Assembly: GCA_902729315.2 (NCBI GenBank)
Contig: LR746273.1
Span: 3,077,001 to 3,141,000 of the forward strand
Length of the DNA: 64,000 nt
DNA from: Spirodela intermedia
Lineage: Eukaryota > Streptophyta > Magnoliopsida > Alismatales > Araceae
Direction of reading: 5' to 3'
Below, in pieces: positions 24,111 through 38,401 of this stretch; the stretch's first letter is position 1; every line of letters begins with the position of its first letter. The translations under genes and the position numbers were made by a program. Under the pieces are notes generated by a model. The model worked only from the letters and a program-made list of their open reading frames with translations, did not search any database and had not been told where the DNA came from.

Positions 24111-25990
24111 ATGGACGCGGCAGCGCCCACTCCCCCGCCGGCGGGGACGGGGACGGGGACGGCGGCGGCGGCGGCGGCCGTGTTCCCGCCGTTCCCGGCG
24201 GGGTACAGCAAGTTCAACTCGGCACTCAACGCGGGACTCCTCAACCCCATGTCGCCGCCGCCGCCGCCCATCGACAGGATCCGCTCCAGCCCCACGCTCT
24301 TCGAGATGATGGCCAACGAGCAGGACTGCCACCCCCGCAACCAGATCCCACCGCTGCCGGCGCTCCCCGCTCCACCGGGGGCCGGCCGGCAGCAGCAGCA
24401 GCACCACCACCATCCGCAGCTGATGACGGCGCCGCCACTGTCGGCGCAGGAGCGCCAGCTGCTGCTGCAGGAGCGGGTGGCGGAGATCCTCGGCAGCTGC
24501 AGCCCCGGTAACCAGCTCGGGGACCAGGAGACCGGCGACGTGCGGCTGACCCTCACCTCCAGGGACGGGCTGACGGTGTCCATGGCGGTGCACCGCCAGG
24601 TCCTCGTTGCCCACAGCCGGTTCTTCGCCGCCAAGCTCTCCGACCGCTGGGCGAAGCAGCAGCAGCCACAGCCGGCGCCACCGCAGCGTGGCGGCGCCAC
24701 CGCCGCCGCCCCCCACCACGTTATCGAGATCTCCGATTGCGACGACGTCGAGGTCTACGTGGAGACCCTCCGCCTCATGTATTGCCAAGACCTCCGCCGC
24801 CGCCTCATGCGGGAAGACGTCCCCAAGGTCCTCGCCATCCTCAAGGTAAGAACCCCACCCTGCAGCCTGCGACATCATCTTCCCCCTCTTCTGCTGATCG
24901 ATCACCTACCCACTCTCTTCATCGTCATCACCATCATCATCATCATCCTTCATCATCTTCTTCTTCTTCTTCTTCTTCTTCTTCTTTGAGAGGGTAGGTG
25001 TCATCGGCGATTGGATTCGACGGGGGGATTCTGTCGTGCCTGGAGTACCTGGAGGCGGCGCCGTGGGCTGAGGACGAGGAGGAGAAGGTGGCGGCGCTGC
25101 TGTCGCAGCTCCGCCTGGAGAACTCCGGCGCGGGGGAGGTGCTGAAGAGGGTCTCCCTGGAGGTGGTCCCTCTGGCGGCGGACGAGAGAGGGACCGCCGG
25201 CACCGGCGGGGAGGAGGTCCTCGTCCGCCTCCTGCAGGTGGTCCTCGAGGGCAAGGACGAGAAGGCCCGACGGGAGATGAAGAGGCTCGTCTCCAAGATG
25301 CTCCGCGAGAACAACAGCGGCTGCGGCGGCGGGGCCGCCGGCCACGGCGGCCACGGCGGCGGCGATCTGAGCAAGGAGTCCCTCTACGCCGCCTGCGAGA
25401 GCAGCCTCCGGCAGCTCCGCCACCACTTCCTCCGCGTCGCCGGGTCCGACCTCGCCGAGGCGGCGCAGATCTCCCGGCAGGCCGACAACCTCCACTGGCT
25501 GCTGGACATCCTCGTGGACCGGCAGATGGCGGAGGAGCTGCTGCAAATCTGGGCGGCTCAGGCGGAGCTCGCGGCGGCGCACCCGCGCGTTCCGGCGATC
25601 CACCGCTACGAAGTGAGCCGCGTGACGGCGAGGCTGCTGGTGGGTGTGGGCAAAGGGCAGATCTTGGTGGGGAAGGAGGCGAGGTGCCAGCTGCTTCAGA
25701 CATGGCTGGAGCCCTTCTACGAGGACTTTGGGTGGATGAGGAGGGCCTGCAAGGGCCTGGACCGGCACCTGGTGGAGGACGGCCTGGCCAACACCATCCT
25801 CACCCTCCCGCTAGGCCTGCAGCAGGAGATCCTCCTCTCCTGGTTCGATCGCTTCCTCAACTCCGGCGACGACTGCCCCAACATTCAGAGGGGCTTCGAG
25901 GTCTGGTGGCGGAGGGCCTTCTGGCGGCGCAACGGCGACCCCGACCGTCCCCCGCGCCAGCTACGGATCGTCGCCGCCACCTCGCCATAG
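24111..25990 (+). CDS. BTB/POZ domain protein, At1g63850-like
   Basis: Two exons, 24111-24845 and 24998-25990, join in phase 0 across a 152-nt GT-AG intron to give 575 aa. The N-terminal part is low complexity, but carries [20 protein letters not shown] and [10 protein letters not shown], which I recall as typical of plant At1g63850-like proteins. A BTB/POZ-like fold starts near residue 142 ([16 protein letters not shown], then [20 protein letters not shown]) and crosses the intron into the alpha-helical part ([20 protein letters not shown]). A helical C-terminal region follows. BTB proteins of this sort are commonly thought to act as adaptors for Cullin-3 ubiquitin ligases; for this subgroup that is inference. 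The first ATG is in good context (GGGATGG), but an ATG-less open stretch precedes it. His/Gln runs and GC-rich triplets make the antisense strand open too; those frames are shadows. Confidence 0.88.
24957..24986. repeat. (TTC)n next to the BTB intron acceptor
   Basis: A (CAT)n-like stretch runs into about 30 bp of TTC just upstream of the acceptor ending at 24997. It supplies the polypyrimidine tract of the only intron of the BTB gene, so length variation could affect splicing. Confidence 0.8.
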
Positions 25991-26016
25991 CCGCCGTGCC
26001 CACCATCTTCTCTTCC

Positions 26017-26188
26017 CTCTCTCTCTCTCTCTCTCTCTCTGTCTCTTTCTCTCTTCTTCTTCTTCTTCTTCTTCTTCTTCTTCTTCTCTTATTCGTCTTC
26101 TTCAGAAGCAACGCTGATTTAGGCTTTTAGCGCAGGCTGATCCTGTCTCATCGTCACCTTGGGATCGATCGATCGATCGATCGATCGA
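26017..26188. repeat. (CT)n, (TTC)n and (GATC)n cluster in the BTB 3' region
   Basis: CT at 26017-26040, TTC at about 26052-26087 and GATC at 26163-26188, all within 200 bp after the BTB stop codon, so probably in its 3' untranslated region. Confidence 0.8.
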
Positions 26189-29100
26189 AGAAGATTGATC
26201 GTTAATCTTAGCGCTGACCGAATCTCCATCGGACCACCTCGAAACCACCAAGTTTCTTGGAGTGCCGGGAGCAATTGAACAGAGAGAATCCTTCTCGGAC
26301 AATTTGAATGGACTACTAGCCTAGCCTGCTGAATGATTTCCTTAAGAGGAAAATCAAAATCCCTGCAAACCCGATATAAATCATCCAACCTCATAAATAG
26401 AAGACCATCATATCGACATTCTATACATGCTTCGTGAAATCATTGCCAAGGCGAGATCAGCACGAAATTAATCCGAAAGTTTTGTGCTTTTTAGGCACTC
26501 TGTTTCCTGAATATAATGTACTTCAGTCTATACTTCATGATATCGATGCCAATGCGAGATCAGCACAAAATTATCCGACGCCCGCGATTTTTGAATGGCA
26601 CGATATGTTCCGAAAGTTTAGTGCTTTCTAGCAACCCGGTTTCCCTGAATGGAATGTACTTATTATGCCTCATCATCTCGATCATCTCCTCATTTCCTGG
26701 AGAAAATTTCTCAGCCAAACTGTAATCTACCGTCCGACACCTTTCCATTTGTAGTTCATGTCCATCGCCTTCCTCTCACTTGTTCCCTTTGGAGGTGGGC
26801 CTTCGTCGTCTCTTATCCCTCCCTATTCCGAGGTGAGGATATCGATCTCGTATCCCCCTCCACTGGTCAGCCACCGTCTCTTGTCATTTCAAGGAACATG
26901 TGTGGTACCTCTCTCTCCCTCATTTTCTTGACCGCCCATCATCTCCGTTCCTTTTCTGTTTCCTTCTCAACCCCAGCCTCTCTCTTATCCTACCGCATTT
27001 CACGGTGACATTCGCTCTCTCTCTCTCTCTCTCAAGTGATCTGCTGCCGTCCCCTTTCCGTTCTCCTGGGACATATTGTATAGTCTCTCATGATTACCGA
27101 CGTAAGCCTCTCTCTTGTTCCGACCCACTGTCTGCACATCTGTGGGTCTCCAAGTTGATATCGTCACCCATCTGCCTCCATTTTTTCCGCAATCCGCTTC
27201 CGGTCCCTCCATGTTTTTTCCTGGTCAACTGACATCTTCGGCTGGATTAGTAGGTTCACCCGTGTTCACTCCCTTTTCCTCTCTTGGTTGACCAGCTTTG
27301 ATCTCTCCAGCATTCTTGAACAACGCAGTTGTAACTTTAATTACAGTTACTTTCAATTGTGTCAAATCAGAGTACTTATAATATGCCAATCTTCCACCAA
27401 ATGGGTCCCCTAATAAATAACAAACACTTCAGCTTTTAGCTCAAATTAGATAGAAAGAAATGACGATGGGATCAATATGATATTCCAAAGTTTTGTCATC
27501 GGTTAAACATAGTTGACTTTATCTCTTACTAATATCCTATAAAGTTTTAAAACATGCTTACTACGGTTCATACTAGATAGATGACAAAGGAGAGCACCTA
27601 ATTAAAATATGGCGTGCCCTAAAAAATTCCTAGACAATTTAAATTTGATCTCAGCATCATTGATTTTCACCTTTTCTTCATCTACTCTATCTCACCTCCA
27701 TGTCTAATGGGTCAGCCTCATACTATTCCCTCTAATAGTAGAGAGGTGTTGGAGCTCATATACAAGTGATTAGGCATGCATGGTAAACCTTTCTTCTCTT
27801 AAACCTCACAATTATTTCTAAGGTATGTCATCTTAAGGTGTTAATAGATTGATAGGTCTTATCGATGCCCAACTTTCTTAGTTCTCTTTTATCTCTTTTA
27901 TTTTATTAAAGAAAATGTCTTATCCACAAAGTACATATTCTACTTTTGGAGGTTGCCTCATTGGTATCAAGTAGTTGAAAAGAGGAACTAAGAAGTTGGG
28001 AAGTGTGGGGAGAGTGGTGTTGATGCCATTGGTTTTGATAACTATGAGTGAATTTATCGATAAGTAATTATTAAAATTTTAATATTATTTATATATGTCT
28101 AGAGTATGTTTTAAATATTTAGTATATTTTAAATAGTTATTAAATGAATTATATTTATTTATTTTATGGTCTTATCACTAGTGATCAAATTTAAAGTATT
28201 ATTCCTTGATATTAAGTGAATATCTACTTTATGAATACTTGATCAACAAAGAATGTTAGTTAAAGGATTGTCTTCAAATTAAAGGATAAGTATATGACTA
28301 AATGGGTATAAGTTGAAGTAAATCATACTATGTTATCTTTAATTATATTATTATCTAACTATATTATCTAGCATTTGGTATTTCAAAATGATAATAGACA
28401 TTTTCTCTAAGATTTTTTATGGAGCCATGGAGTTGGCTTCAAGAGAGGGAAAGGAGGATGGGTAAAAAAGAGAGACTATAAGGGGTGTATTACTCGGCTA
28501 ACAAAAGAAGACAAAAGCAAAGGAGGGAGAGGTAAGGAGAGAACATAGAAAATAGAGTAAAGGATAGATAGAAGGGACCTTGAGAGGGCCCTATAAGGGA
28601 ACCGATTTGAGATGGCTAATTTTCACTTCTCCACTCAATGATACATGGCTCAAAGTAACTCACTACCCCTCCGTAGTGGATGGGGAGTTTTCTTATAGCC
28701 ATAATGACCTTCATCATGCACTCCTTCCACTCGATTGCCTCTACATTATCTCTTAGTTCTAGTTTTAGTAGACCAACCTCTATGTTGCCCTTCTCTAAGC
28801 CATTGTTAATAGACTGCCCCATGGTCTCTTGTCAATTGTTGTGATCTCTTCTCATGTCGGTGAGGGGTAGAGATGAGTGCCTCAACAATCTCACATAGAT
28901 AAAAAGTCATACTAAACTTGATGATTTATTCAAGGTAAATATTTAACTATTCGTAGAAAATTTAGGGAGCTTTAGCTTAAGGTTGAACAAAAATGACCAT
29001 GAGAATTAGGAGACTCAAAGATTGGAAAGTTCAAAGTTGTTGACGCACATTTTGAAAAATGATAAATTTTTAGACATATTTTGAATGTTAGAAATCCAAT

Positions 29101-30649
29101 AAATTTGGAAATATGTTAAAGGACAAAGACTTACTTATGAGAGAGGCCTTTTAGATTGAAAATTAGTTATTTAAACGTTCAAGGCTGAATATTAAGCTCT
29201 TGTTGCTACACATCACTGATGCATGATAACACTATATCATCCTTAATAGTTGATTTTAAAAAAAAGACAATTCAACAATCATGATGTCTCAATTTGACTC
29301 TAAGGTAACTAGGTAGTGAGGAGAGAATGTTTTGAGTGAAAAGAGAAGATGTCCATAGTCATATTTTGCTTGAGAGGAGCTAGATTACAAAGGAGATGAA
29401 CTTGATGTGTTTATGGCATCTGAACTCATAAATATCAATATGTAATTGCTAAAATAATTAGTAAATACTAGAGGATAATTCCCTCTAGGATTGGAAGTAA
29501 CTAGGTGAGGGTAATCTAGTATAAAATTCTCTGAACTTTTTGTGAGAGAGAATTGGGAGGTCTTATTGTACTACATGTGTCAACACATCCGATGACATAT
29601 AAACAAACTTAAATCCAAAACTCAACAGAAATTTCATGAACCTCAATTCATCCCACTCTTTTGGAGTTTCACCTAGCCCTATAACTCTATAGAGGGGAGG
29701 TTGGGTCTACAAATATAAGATAGGTCAACTCCTTTGTAACGTATAATTATTATTTTAATTTTTATAGCAGTTAGAATTTATTTTATATTATATTCTTCTA
29801 AGGGTCTTAGTGTATGTTTTGCAAACTCTTTCATAAATTAAAGCTTTTCTCTTTAGAATCACAATTCTAAATGAACCTACTAGACATTTAATGCTAGGTC
29901 ACTAGTTTAGATTAACAACTTTATATTAATAATTTGACATTGGGCATTAGTTCACTTGCTCTTATTTAATCGTAGATGTATTTCTATACTCATAAAGATT
30001 TTTACAAGAAGGTAATAAGAGTAAATCTTATAGCTCTAAAAGAATAAAGGTTCTTTGGGTTGGCTTACTACCATAAAATTCTAAGATTGATTGAATTTGA
30101 CACATTAAGTTTCCACCAATAAAGTGTGAAAATTTTGTTTCATTTGATAACAAACAAATGCTCAAGTTAATCTATTTTGAGGAAATTCTTTTCATTTTTT
30201 CTGCTCACAAAGTCAAAAGATGTCTATCAATAGTAGTTCTAATAGCTATTTTCCAATTACTGATGGTTAATTTGAATATGGTAGTATTCTATCTTCTGTC
30301 TTTTTTTATTTTTTAATTAAGTATATTTGACTTCAATATGTGTTGTATCTTTACACAACTCTATTTTAGGCATTTTCTTGGATCATAAAAGATGACAATA
30401 TACAAAATTGATCTCAAAATTCTTATAACACTACCAAAAGTTTGTAAGTAGATATATTATCATTTCTGCCTAAGAAATATTAAATTAATAAATATTTTAA
30501 ATGAATAAATTAGTAGTGACTTCATAAGTGAAGAATGTTACCTTAACTGAATAGAACCTTAGCATCTAGGGTAATGGAGAAAAAAGAGTGATAGTAGATT
30601 GTATGCACCAAGACTAGTTGATAATCAAAGACTAGTTGTAGAACATTAA

Positions 30650-30691
<42 letters not shown>

Positions 30692-31834
30692 TTGTGGGTC
30701 CTTGCTAGGTTATAATCAAAGACAATAACATATGATAAGTTTTTATAGACATCTATTCGACCAAATGGTCTAATTATGACTTGGGGCTATGATGAAATAA
30801 ATAAGAATCAAACATTGATTTTTATTTTTTAATTTATTACTACAGATCATAAGAGAATGTAAAATAAAGGAGAGGTCACATGTCTTGGCTTTTTTTTATT
30901 TAACAATTTTAGTTTCTCTCCCTATATATTATTTACCTTTCCTCTATGACCTTCATGCTCTTTTTTCAAGTTTTTCAAATGTATCAAATGTTCAGTAGTG
31001 GTAAAAACTATATCATTTATATAGACATGTCCACAAATACCATGTTCGATTGATGCAAAAGTTGAACAATCACCACTAGACCTATTATATATATCAAAAG
31101 AGACATCTCATATGAATAAATGGGATGAAGTCAATTGCTTCAAAGGGAGTAGGTTTAGATATTGATTCTAAGTCATGTATAATCTAAACAAATATGATTA
31201 CATAATCTTATGGATGATAGTTTTGTATAGCTCAACTGAAGGAAACTTTAATGAGGACAAGCTTTATTTGTGCTATATCAATAGTCAATATGCCATGAAC
31301 TTGACATATTTGAAGGATTTGAGTCCATTTATAAGTCTACATTTACATTTTAGTAGTAATTTAATTTTAAATAAAAAAAGAATGGCCATTGCATCAATGA
31401 TGATATATGATATCATCAATGATGATATATGATATATAATATCATCATTGACTTGTACAAATTATAATTTCATAAGATGTTTTAGTTAATTAGAAATCAA
31501 ATGACTTGATGATTTGAAATGTAATCAAGTCATATTACACTATGACTAGTCTTTTATGGTTTGTCTTTTCACATTAAATTCCTTGTGTTAGAATGAAAAA
31601 AGAGAGGGGTATTGTTGGGTAAAACTTAGGTGTGAAAGACATCAGCTAAAAATGTGTAAGTAGTATTGAGGGAACAATTTTTATACTTTAATGTGTTTTG
31701 TCTTAGTGTGTTGTAACATTGGAGGCTTGAAAGTAGATGCCCTTGAACAAATTACATTGAACATGTGATGAAGTAGAATTCAATTTAAGTGATGAGAAGT
31801 AGACTTTTAGGTTTGTAACATCTAAATGAGTGTG
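26189..31834. other. AT-rich spacer, no gene seen
   Basis: 26200-27300 is CT-rich with several short frames lacking recognisable domains; 27300-31834 is strongly AT-rich. A (TC)n lies at about 30652-30692. A 68-codon minus frame at 28616-28822 has no recognisable family. I see no RNA gene. Confidence 0.55.
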
Positions 31835-33318
31835 CGATAAGCCTTCATTATCAGGAGTTAATAATTAGTAAATAATATATATTTCACCTTAACTCATGAT
31901 AAATAGATTTATATTTATGTCAAAGTGTGAAAAGTAGTTTTCAGTTGATTAATGTAAATTTTTGGCTAATTATGTATTTTTTTTAATGATTTTTAATGAA
32001 TTTTATAATCTTATTTTTGAGATAAATAAATAAATAAATAAATAAAAATATAACAAAATAAGGGGAGGACCTACCAGTCAACTGGGCCTACAAGTAGGTC
32101 GAAAGTACAATTAGAGAGGAGCTACGAGCAAGGACTCAATTGGCTAGGACTGACACTTGATATACCATGATGACGTCACTTGATAAGGGCATTAGAGTAC
32201 TTATTTCAATCTCTTATGTAGGCAGAAAGCTGGTGCGGGTTCAAATCTTCTTAGAGCTAAAACTCATATTATCTAATTATTGTGACTTTCTTGTAGATCA
32301 CCGGTGAAGGATTAAGTTGTTAGAATTGTTGGATCATCGACGAAAATTTTGTCAACGTGATTCACAAAGCATTGTTACAAAAATTACTGAATGATTCCCG
32401 ATAAAAGGATCGCGAATCCATCAAGTAAATCATCTTCAATTGATTGATGACAAGTCGTCATTAGGAAGAGGATGATTTGTTAGGAGATGAGTTGTCACCT
32501 CCTAAGAGCATATCAGATGCAATGAAGAGCCTTCTCTTGATGCGTAGACCTGAGGATGAAGCTCCTTGACATGTGCTCTACCTCCATCTAGCTATTCTCT
32601 ATCGGGTGACAACCACTGAAGAGTCACAAAGTCGTCATTTTTTTGCTCTATTAGGTGACAGCTGTCGGAAATAATTCGACAACCCATTTCATTGATTTCT
32701 AAACTTTACAAGGAGATCTAGAGATTGCTCATGTCATCTTTGTCTAAGGAGAGTCTTTGATGCTGTGAACACTACACTCAATCCTTTCGAACACTTAGGA
32801 TTCTGATACATCACTAACACATCACTATCGCGACGCCAAAACTCTATTTTCTTACTTTCAACTTAATTTTTACTTCATTTAGTGATAATTTATGTGATTT
32901 AAATTTACCAAGTTATACTTCATTCAACTGTAATTCTTTTGGCTTTTACAAATCTTAATTTGATCAATTAAATTGTTTGTAATTACTTACATAAGAATCG
33001 CCAAGCGGAACTCTGTTTTCGCCCGATTTGTGTTTGTCAGACGCTAACATCATCCTAATGTCTACTCCCTTATTTTTCTTTTTGTAAATTTTAAATATAT
33101 TTAATTTTTATTTCTTAGGATATAATTAATAGAAAATCATATTTTCTATTATATCCCTATGATCAATCTAGAAAATTACTACTATTTTGTTTTACTTTTA
33201 TTGAATTATGATTGATATATTTTTTCAGAAATACTTCTAAATATTTGAAAATTGGGATTTTCTAGTTTTATAAATTTTAAATTTACGTGATTTACTATAC
33301 AATGACTAAGTCACGTTA
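31835..33318 (+). mobile_element. solo LTR, plus orientation
   Basis: This is the reverse complement of the LTRs at 35122 and 43098. It starts near cgataagccttcattatc and ends near gactaagtcacgtta, covering about 1.48 kb. It has neither a primer-binding site downstream nor a polypurine tract upstream, so it looks like a solo LTR. Conserved internal landmarks include gatgacgtcac near 32170, the ggttcaaatc word near 32238 and the acataagaatcgcc region near 32990. I could not find a convincing target-site duplication; divergence has probably erased it. Confidence 0.75.
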
Positions 33319-35121
33319 GTAGAAAAGTATAAATAATTTTAAGATTTGAAATAAGTGTGAGAAACATCCACTATTAAATGTGTAGAAAATAAATGGACAT
33401 GAGTATATTAATAACTCTAGTGAGGAAATCATGAAATTATTAACATAGTATGCTCGTAGTTTTTAAGAATTTTGAAGGCCAACTCCCTTAATGGAAGTAT
33501 AATCATGGAGTGCCAATAGGAATAAAGTGAAACAAGATAAAGAGGAAGAGTTAGTTGAATGCATTTTATTCTCCATTTTTCTCTCCCACACTCTTAGATG
33601 ACTCCAATTATGATCCCATGTTTTTATTGCAAGAGCATTCTTGGTCTTAGCTTCTTGTTTGACATAAAATTAAATTTAGTACTAATATTGCATGTGGAGT
33701 TATGTAAAGCCCTATTAATTGCCTTGGTTCAAAGTTCACACAGGTAAACTTGGGGGTACTCATAAGAGGGGGTATCATATTATCTACCTTATGAGGATTT
33801 CTCCTAATTCTATCATAAAACAGAACACTAGTGTAGCAGTTTCAATTCAATCCTTAAAATTAGGAGCATGTTATATAATTTTAAATGGACATAGCCTTCA
33901 CATTAGGGGTGAAGCACAATAAATTTTACATGTCACTTTTCCTTACATATACACTTTCTCAAGTTTTGCTTGCTTGTATAGGTATGTTAATAATAATTGG
34001 CACCTGAAGTTTGGTTCAAGGGAGACCAATGAAAGGAGAAGTTGGTATAAGGCCTTTTGAAAAAATGATAGCACTGAACTTTTCGTTCAAAGAATAAAAC
34101 GTTAAGATGATATTTCAAGTTAGAAGATGCATCAACTGAACCTTCTTTAAGATAATGATTGAAGTCCTTAGATTCACAACATCTAGAGTCAATGAGTTGA
34201 AGATTTCCAAGAACATGGCACAAAAAAATTAGGAAGAAAAGATAACAAAAGGCTTATGAACACTTTATTAGGTACTTGTAAAAATCTCTCTACAAATGAT
34301 AGTATCTCTCAAAATTTTTGCTTGATTTCAACATGAGGGAAATCATGTAAGTGGTGAAACACATGGAAGAGTTTAATACAATTATTAATGTAAACAATGA
34401 ATTAGTGATGTTATTTGTGTCCTACTTTTTTCCTCTTTACTAAATAGTTGAGTACATACAAGACTGATGATTAGAAAGTTAATTGGTAATACAAATATTA
34501 TGATCATATTGAATGATTTAGGCATGATTTTTATGATAAAGTTGGTAGGAAGGTGAAAGTTTGTCATCAAATAAAATCCTAAATGATCTCTTAAATGTTT
34601 CAATCATATGTTCAAGGTAGGAAGTTGGAGGAAATTAGAAAGTAATTCTAATTGAGCCCAAGGTAGAAAGAAGTTAAAGAATGGAAAAAATAACTCTACT
34701 AAAGGGCATTATTTTTCACCATTGTACAGTAAAAATTGTTGAAAACATATTCTTTTGAAAATTATGAGAACATGTGCTTGGGTTTGGAAAATTCTTGAAT
34801 ATGTGACATTTGATTGAAAATGCCAAATGATTGTGTGAAAGGTAAAAAAGAAGGTATGTATGAAAACAAATCAATACTCTAATCTCTATATGAGAAATTG
34901 ATAATGAGTGATATTGCATGCTTTTTGCAAGTATGTTTCGATATTCACAAAAAATGTGGTTTAAACCACATGGATTATAATTTTAGAGACACAACTACCA
35001 TTATGGATATTGATATCAACTCAAACATATAACATTACTTGAACGTATGATTGAGAAGGTAATGAAAAAATTTAAATCAAAATATACTATCTTGATTGAC
35101 ATTAGCTGAAGGCATGATACC
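33319..35121. other. AT-rich spacer between LTRs, no gene seen
   Basis: No domains, no long frames and no obvious repeat within the window. It separates the plus-orientation LTR from the minus-orientation LTR at 35122. Confidence 0.5.
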
Positions 35122-36757
35122 TGACGTGACTCAGTCGTTGTATATTAAATCACACAAATATAAAATTTATAAAACTAGAAAATACAAATTTTCAGATATT
35201 TAGAAGTATTTCTAAATAAATATATCAATTATAATTCAATAAAAATTCCAAAAATAGCGGTAATTTTTCAGGTCGATCAGGGATGTAATATAATATCTGG
35301 TAATTATTCAGAATTTTTCTCAATGAATACGATTTTCTTATGAATTTTATATTAGGAAATAAAAAGGAAATATATTTAAAATTCACGAAAAAAAGGAAAT
35401 AAGGGTGCGGGCGTCAGGATGACGTCAGTGCCTGGCGAACGCGAATCAGGCGGAAACAGAGTTCCGCCCGACGATTCTTACGTAAGCGATTATAGATGAC
35501 TTAATTAATCAAATTAAGATCTGTAAAAGCCGGAAGAATCGTAATTTAACGAAGTATAGTTTGGTAAATTAAAATCACACAAAGTATCACTAAATGAAGC
35601 GTAAATTAAATTGAAAGTAGGAAAACAGAGTTCCGGCGTCACGACGACGATGCGTCGGCGATGCACCGGAATCTTGAACGTTCGAGAGGATCGTCGTGTA
35701 GTGTCCATGGCCTCGAAGGCTCTCCTTGGACAAAGACGATGTGGGCAATCTCTAGATCTTCTCATGAAGTCTAGAGATCAATGAAGTGGGTCGTCGAATC
35801 ATCTCCGGCGGCTGTCACCCGGCGGAGCGGAAAAATGGCGACTTTGCGGCTCTCCGGCGGCTGTCACCCGAAGGAGAAGAGCTGGATGGAGGTGGGGCGC
35901 GTGTTAGCGAGCTTCATCCTCAGGTCCGCGCAGCAAGAAGAGGCTCTTCATCGCATCTGGTACGCTCTCAGGAGGTGGCGACTGGTCTCCTGGCGGATCG
36001 TCCTCTTCTCAACGACGGCTTGTTCGTCGATCAATCAGAGATGATTTACTCGATGGATTCGCGATCCTTTTATCGCGAATCATTTAGCAATTTTAGTAGC
36101 AATGCTCCGCGAATCGCGTTGACGAGATTTTGCCGATGATCCAGCGATTCTCGTTGCTTAATCCTTCACCGGCGATCTACAGGAATGTCGCGATAATCAG
36201 ATAAAAATATATGAATTTTGACTCTGGGAGGATTCGAACCTGCGCCAGTCGCCCCGCCTCTTCTGAGGAAGGTGTGACGGGGGTTTAGTCCCACATCGGT
36301 TGTACGCTGATTTTTCGGGCGAATATATAGTAATGCTAGCCTTGTGAGCATAGTCCCTTCTCGCGCGTGTATGACCACTCCTTGCCCCACAGCTGGCTGG
36401 CCAATGGTGACGTGGAAAGGGAGAGGCATACGCGTGCCCTGTCGGTCCCCAAGCCAAGCCACTCGAGCCCCTGCTCGTGACTTACTCCCCGACTGCACTT
36501 CCGACCCGCTTGTGGGCTTGGCTGGCCGGCAGGTCCCCCCATTTTTGCAATATTTTTATTTTTATTTCTTGTTCTTCATATATCTCAAAAGTAAGACTGT
36601 AAAAATCGTATAAAATCACATAATTACCCAAAAAGTCACGTTAATCAATTGAAAATCAAAAATCATTCTTTAACACAAATATAAGTCTATTTATCATGAG
36701 TTAAGGCTAAAATTATATTATTTACTAATTATTAACTCATGATAATGAAGACTTATT
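35122..36757 (-). mobile_element. full-length LTR copy, minus orientation
   Basis: About 1.64 kb, closely similar along its length to the LTR at 43098-44685. Its plus-strand ends are TGACGTGACTCAGTC and gaagacttatta. On the minus strand it holds a TATA-like CTATATATTC at 36330-36321 and an exact Pol III B-box-like word at 36240-36230. It is somewhat richer in CpG than the other copies, suggesting it is the youngest or least deaminated. No primer-binding site or polypurine tract adjoins it, so it may be a solo LTR or a detached partner of the element to the right. Confidence 0.8.
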
Positions 36758-38401
36758 AGTACCTAAGAATCATATCTCTACCAGAAAAGAAGTTTAGGTG
36801 ATCATCAAAATTAGAGGAATTAGAGTTGGTTCATATTGATGAGTGGTCCTTTGGTTGCTATGCCACTATGATGCTAAATGTACTATGGGGTATTTATAAT
36901 TGACTCAAGTAGAGCTTTGTGAGTTTATTTCTTACAAAATATGTAATAGTTTTGTTTCCAAAAAATAGGAAGTTATGGCTGATAATGAGATAAATTTTGT
37001 GATAGTAAAATGTTTGAAAAGGCCAGTAATTGAATACAATGATTGGAAAGTAAGAAATCATATCTTTTAGTGAAATAAAAATGAAAAAGATCTTCCATGA
37101 GACAAATTTTAAATGATATTGATAAGAAAATAATCGAAAGTTAAATCAATGGGGTAGTGAGTATGATATTACATGCAAGTTTCCAAGTTTATTTTGGGTA
37201 GAGATAGTGAGTAGGTTGCATAGATAAAAAAAAAGGTTCTTGTGTACCATTAAATTGAAAAACAAAATGGATTTTTTTTTGAAACTATTTGATTGAATCT
37301 CTTACACTCGTGTTGATTTAAGCTCAGGAAGCAAATTGAAAATAAATCAATTAGAAGTTCTCTATTGGCTATGATAATATGGTTGGTGATTGACTTAATA
37401 TGATCAAAGTCAAAAGAATATCGAGTAAATATGTTATATTTATTTTCTGAAAAAAATTCAAATTTGAGATATAAGATAGAAGCATACATTTTTAATAAAA
37501 AGTAATTTTAATTCAACTTAAGGACATCTTAGTAAATAAATTATTAAATAATGACACAACATCAAGCATAATGTGTTAATATATAAAAAACGTTGCAAAA
37601 TAGAGGAGTATACCAGTGTATAGCAAGCTAAATTGCAAAATTGAGGAGTATGCTAATTTAATATGTAAATATACTACCTAAACATTGATATCTTAATACA
37701 TGAAGATGTTGTTGCAGAAAATTAATATAAAACTTGGAAGGATTATTTCGGTACATGATAATTATGTTTTAAAATAACATAGGAAATGATGTGGTGTGAA
37801 ATATTTCACATAGAATTTACAATGATATAAGGCAACATGGAAAAATTTATATTTATATCTCTAAATAAATTAGCATACAATCACAAGAATTAGAATGTAT
37901 GCATAGAATCTCAAGAGCACAAAGTAGTAACAACACAAAACTTACCCATTATTGTGTAATAGATAAATATCTAATCGATAAATATGGTAGAAACATAAAA
38001 AAATGATTTAAATATATTATTGTTGGAAGGAAAAAAAAAATAGTTGTGTTTATTGTGAATGAATCTATAAATGAAGCGAGGTTCATAAACATTAATAGAA
38101 ATGTTCAAATAAAAAATAAAATAGCTGATATAGATGAATACATAAATAAAGTGAGGTTCTTAAAATTTAATAGAAATGTTAAAATATAGAATAGAATAAC
38201 TAATATATATATATAGATATACCTAAATTAACATTTTAAATAAATATTTTTAATAGAATTTAACACCTCTACAATAACAAGAACACACTTCAAAGCCAAA
38301 TCTCCATTAAAATCGTTTTTAGGTGTTGGAGTAGTGAGAACACTTTAGATTCCAAGACATTATATAAATCTAGGAAAGTTTTGAACTCTCTAAATAAACT
38401 T
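36758..38401. other. AT-rich stretch between LTR copies
   Basis: No coding domain or LTR similarity is visible. It separates the LTR copy at 35122-36757 from a truncated LTR end at 38402, so it is either inserted DNA or spacer between two independent insertions. Confidence 0.5.

Noticed and set aside
23783-25768. Long antisense frames across the BTB gene
   Set aside because: GC-rich coding DNA lacks stop triplets on the other strand; peptides are Arg/Ala/Gly/Pro-rich and cross the intron without splice logic.
35781-36139. Plus-strand frames of 87-117 codons in the LTR
   Set aside because: They lie inside an LTR, are broken in the sister copies, and read against the element's own orientation.
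36197-36300. Possible tRNA gene around the TTCGAA word
   Set aside because: Only the T-arm is present; no acceptor stem pairing, anticodon arm or D-arm could be folded, and it repeats in every LTR copy.
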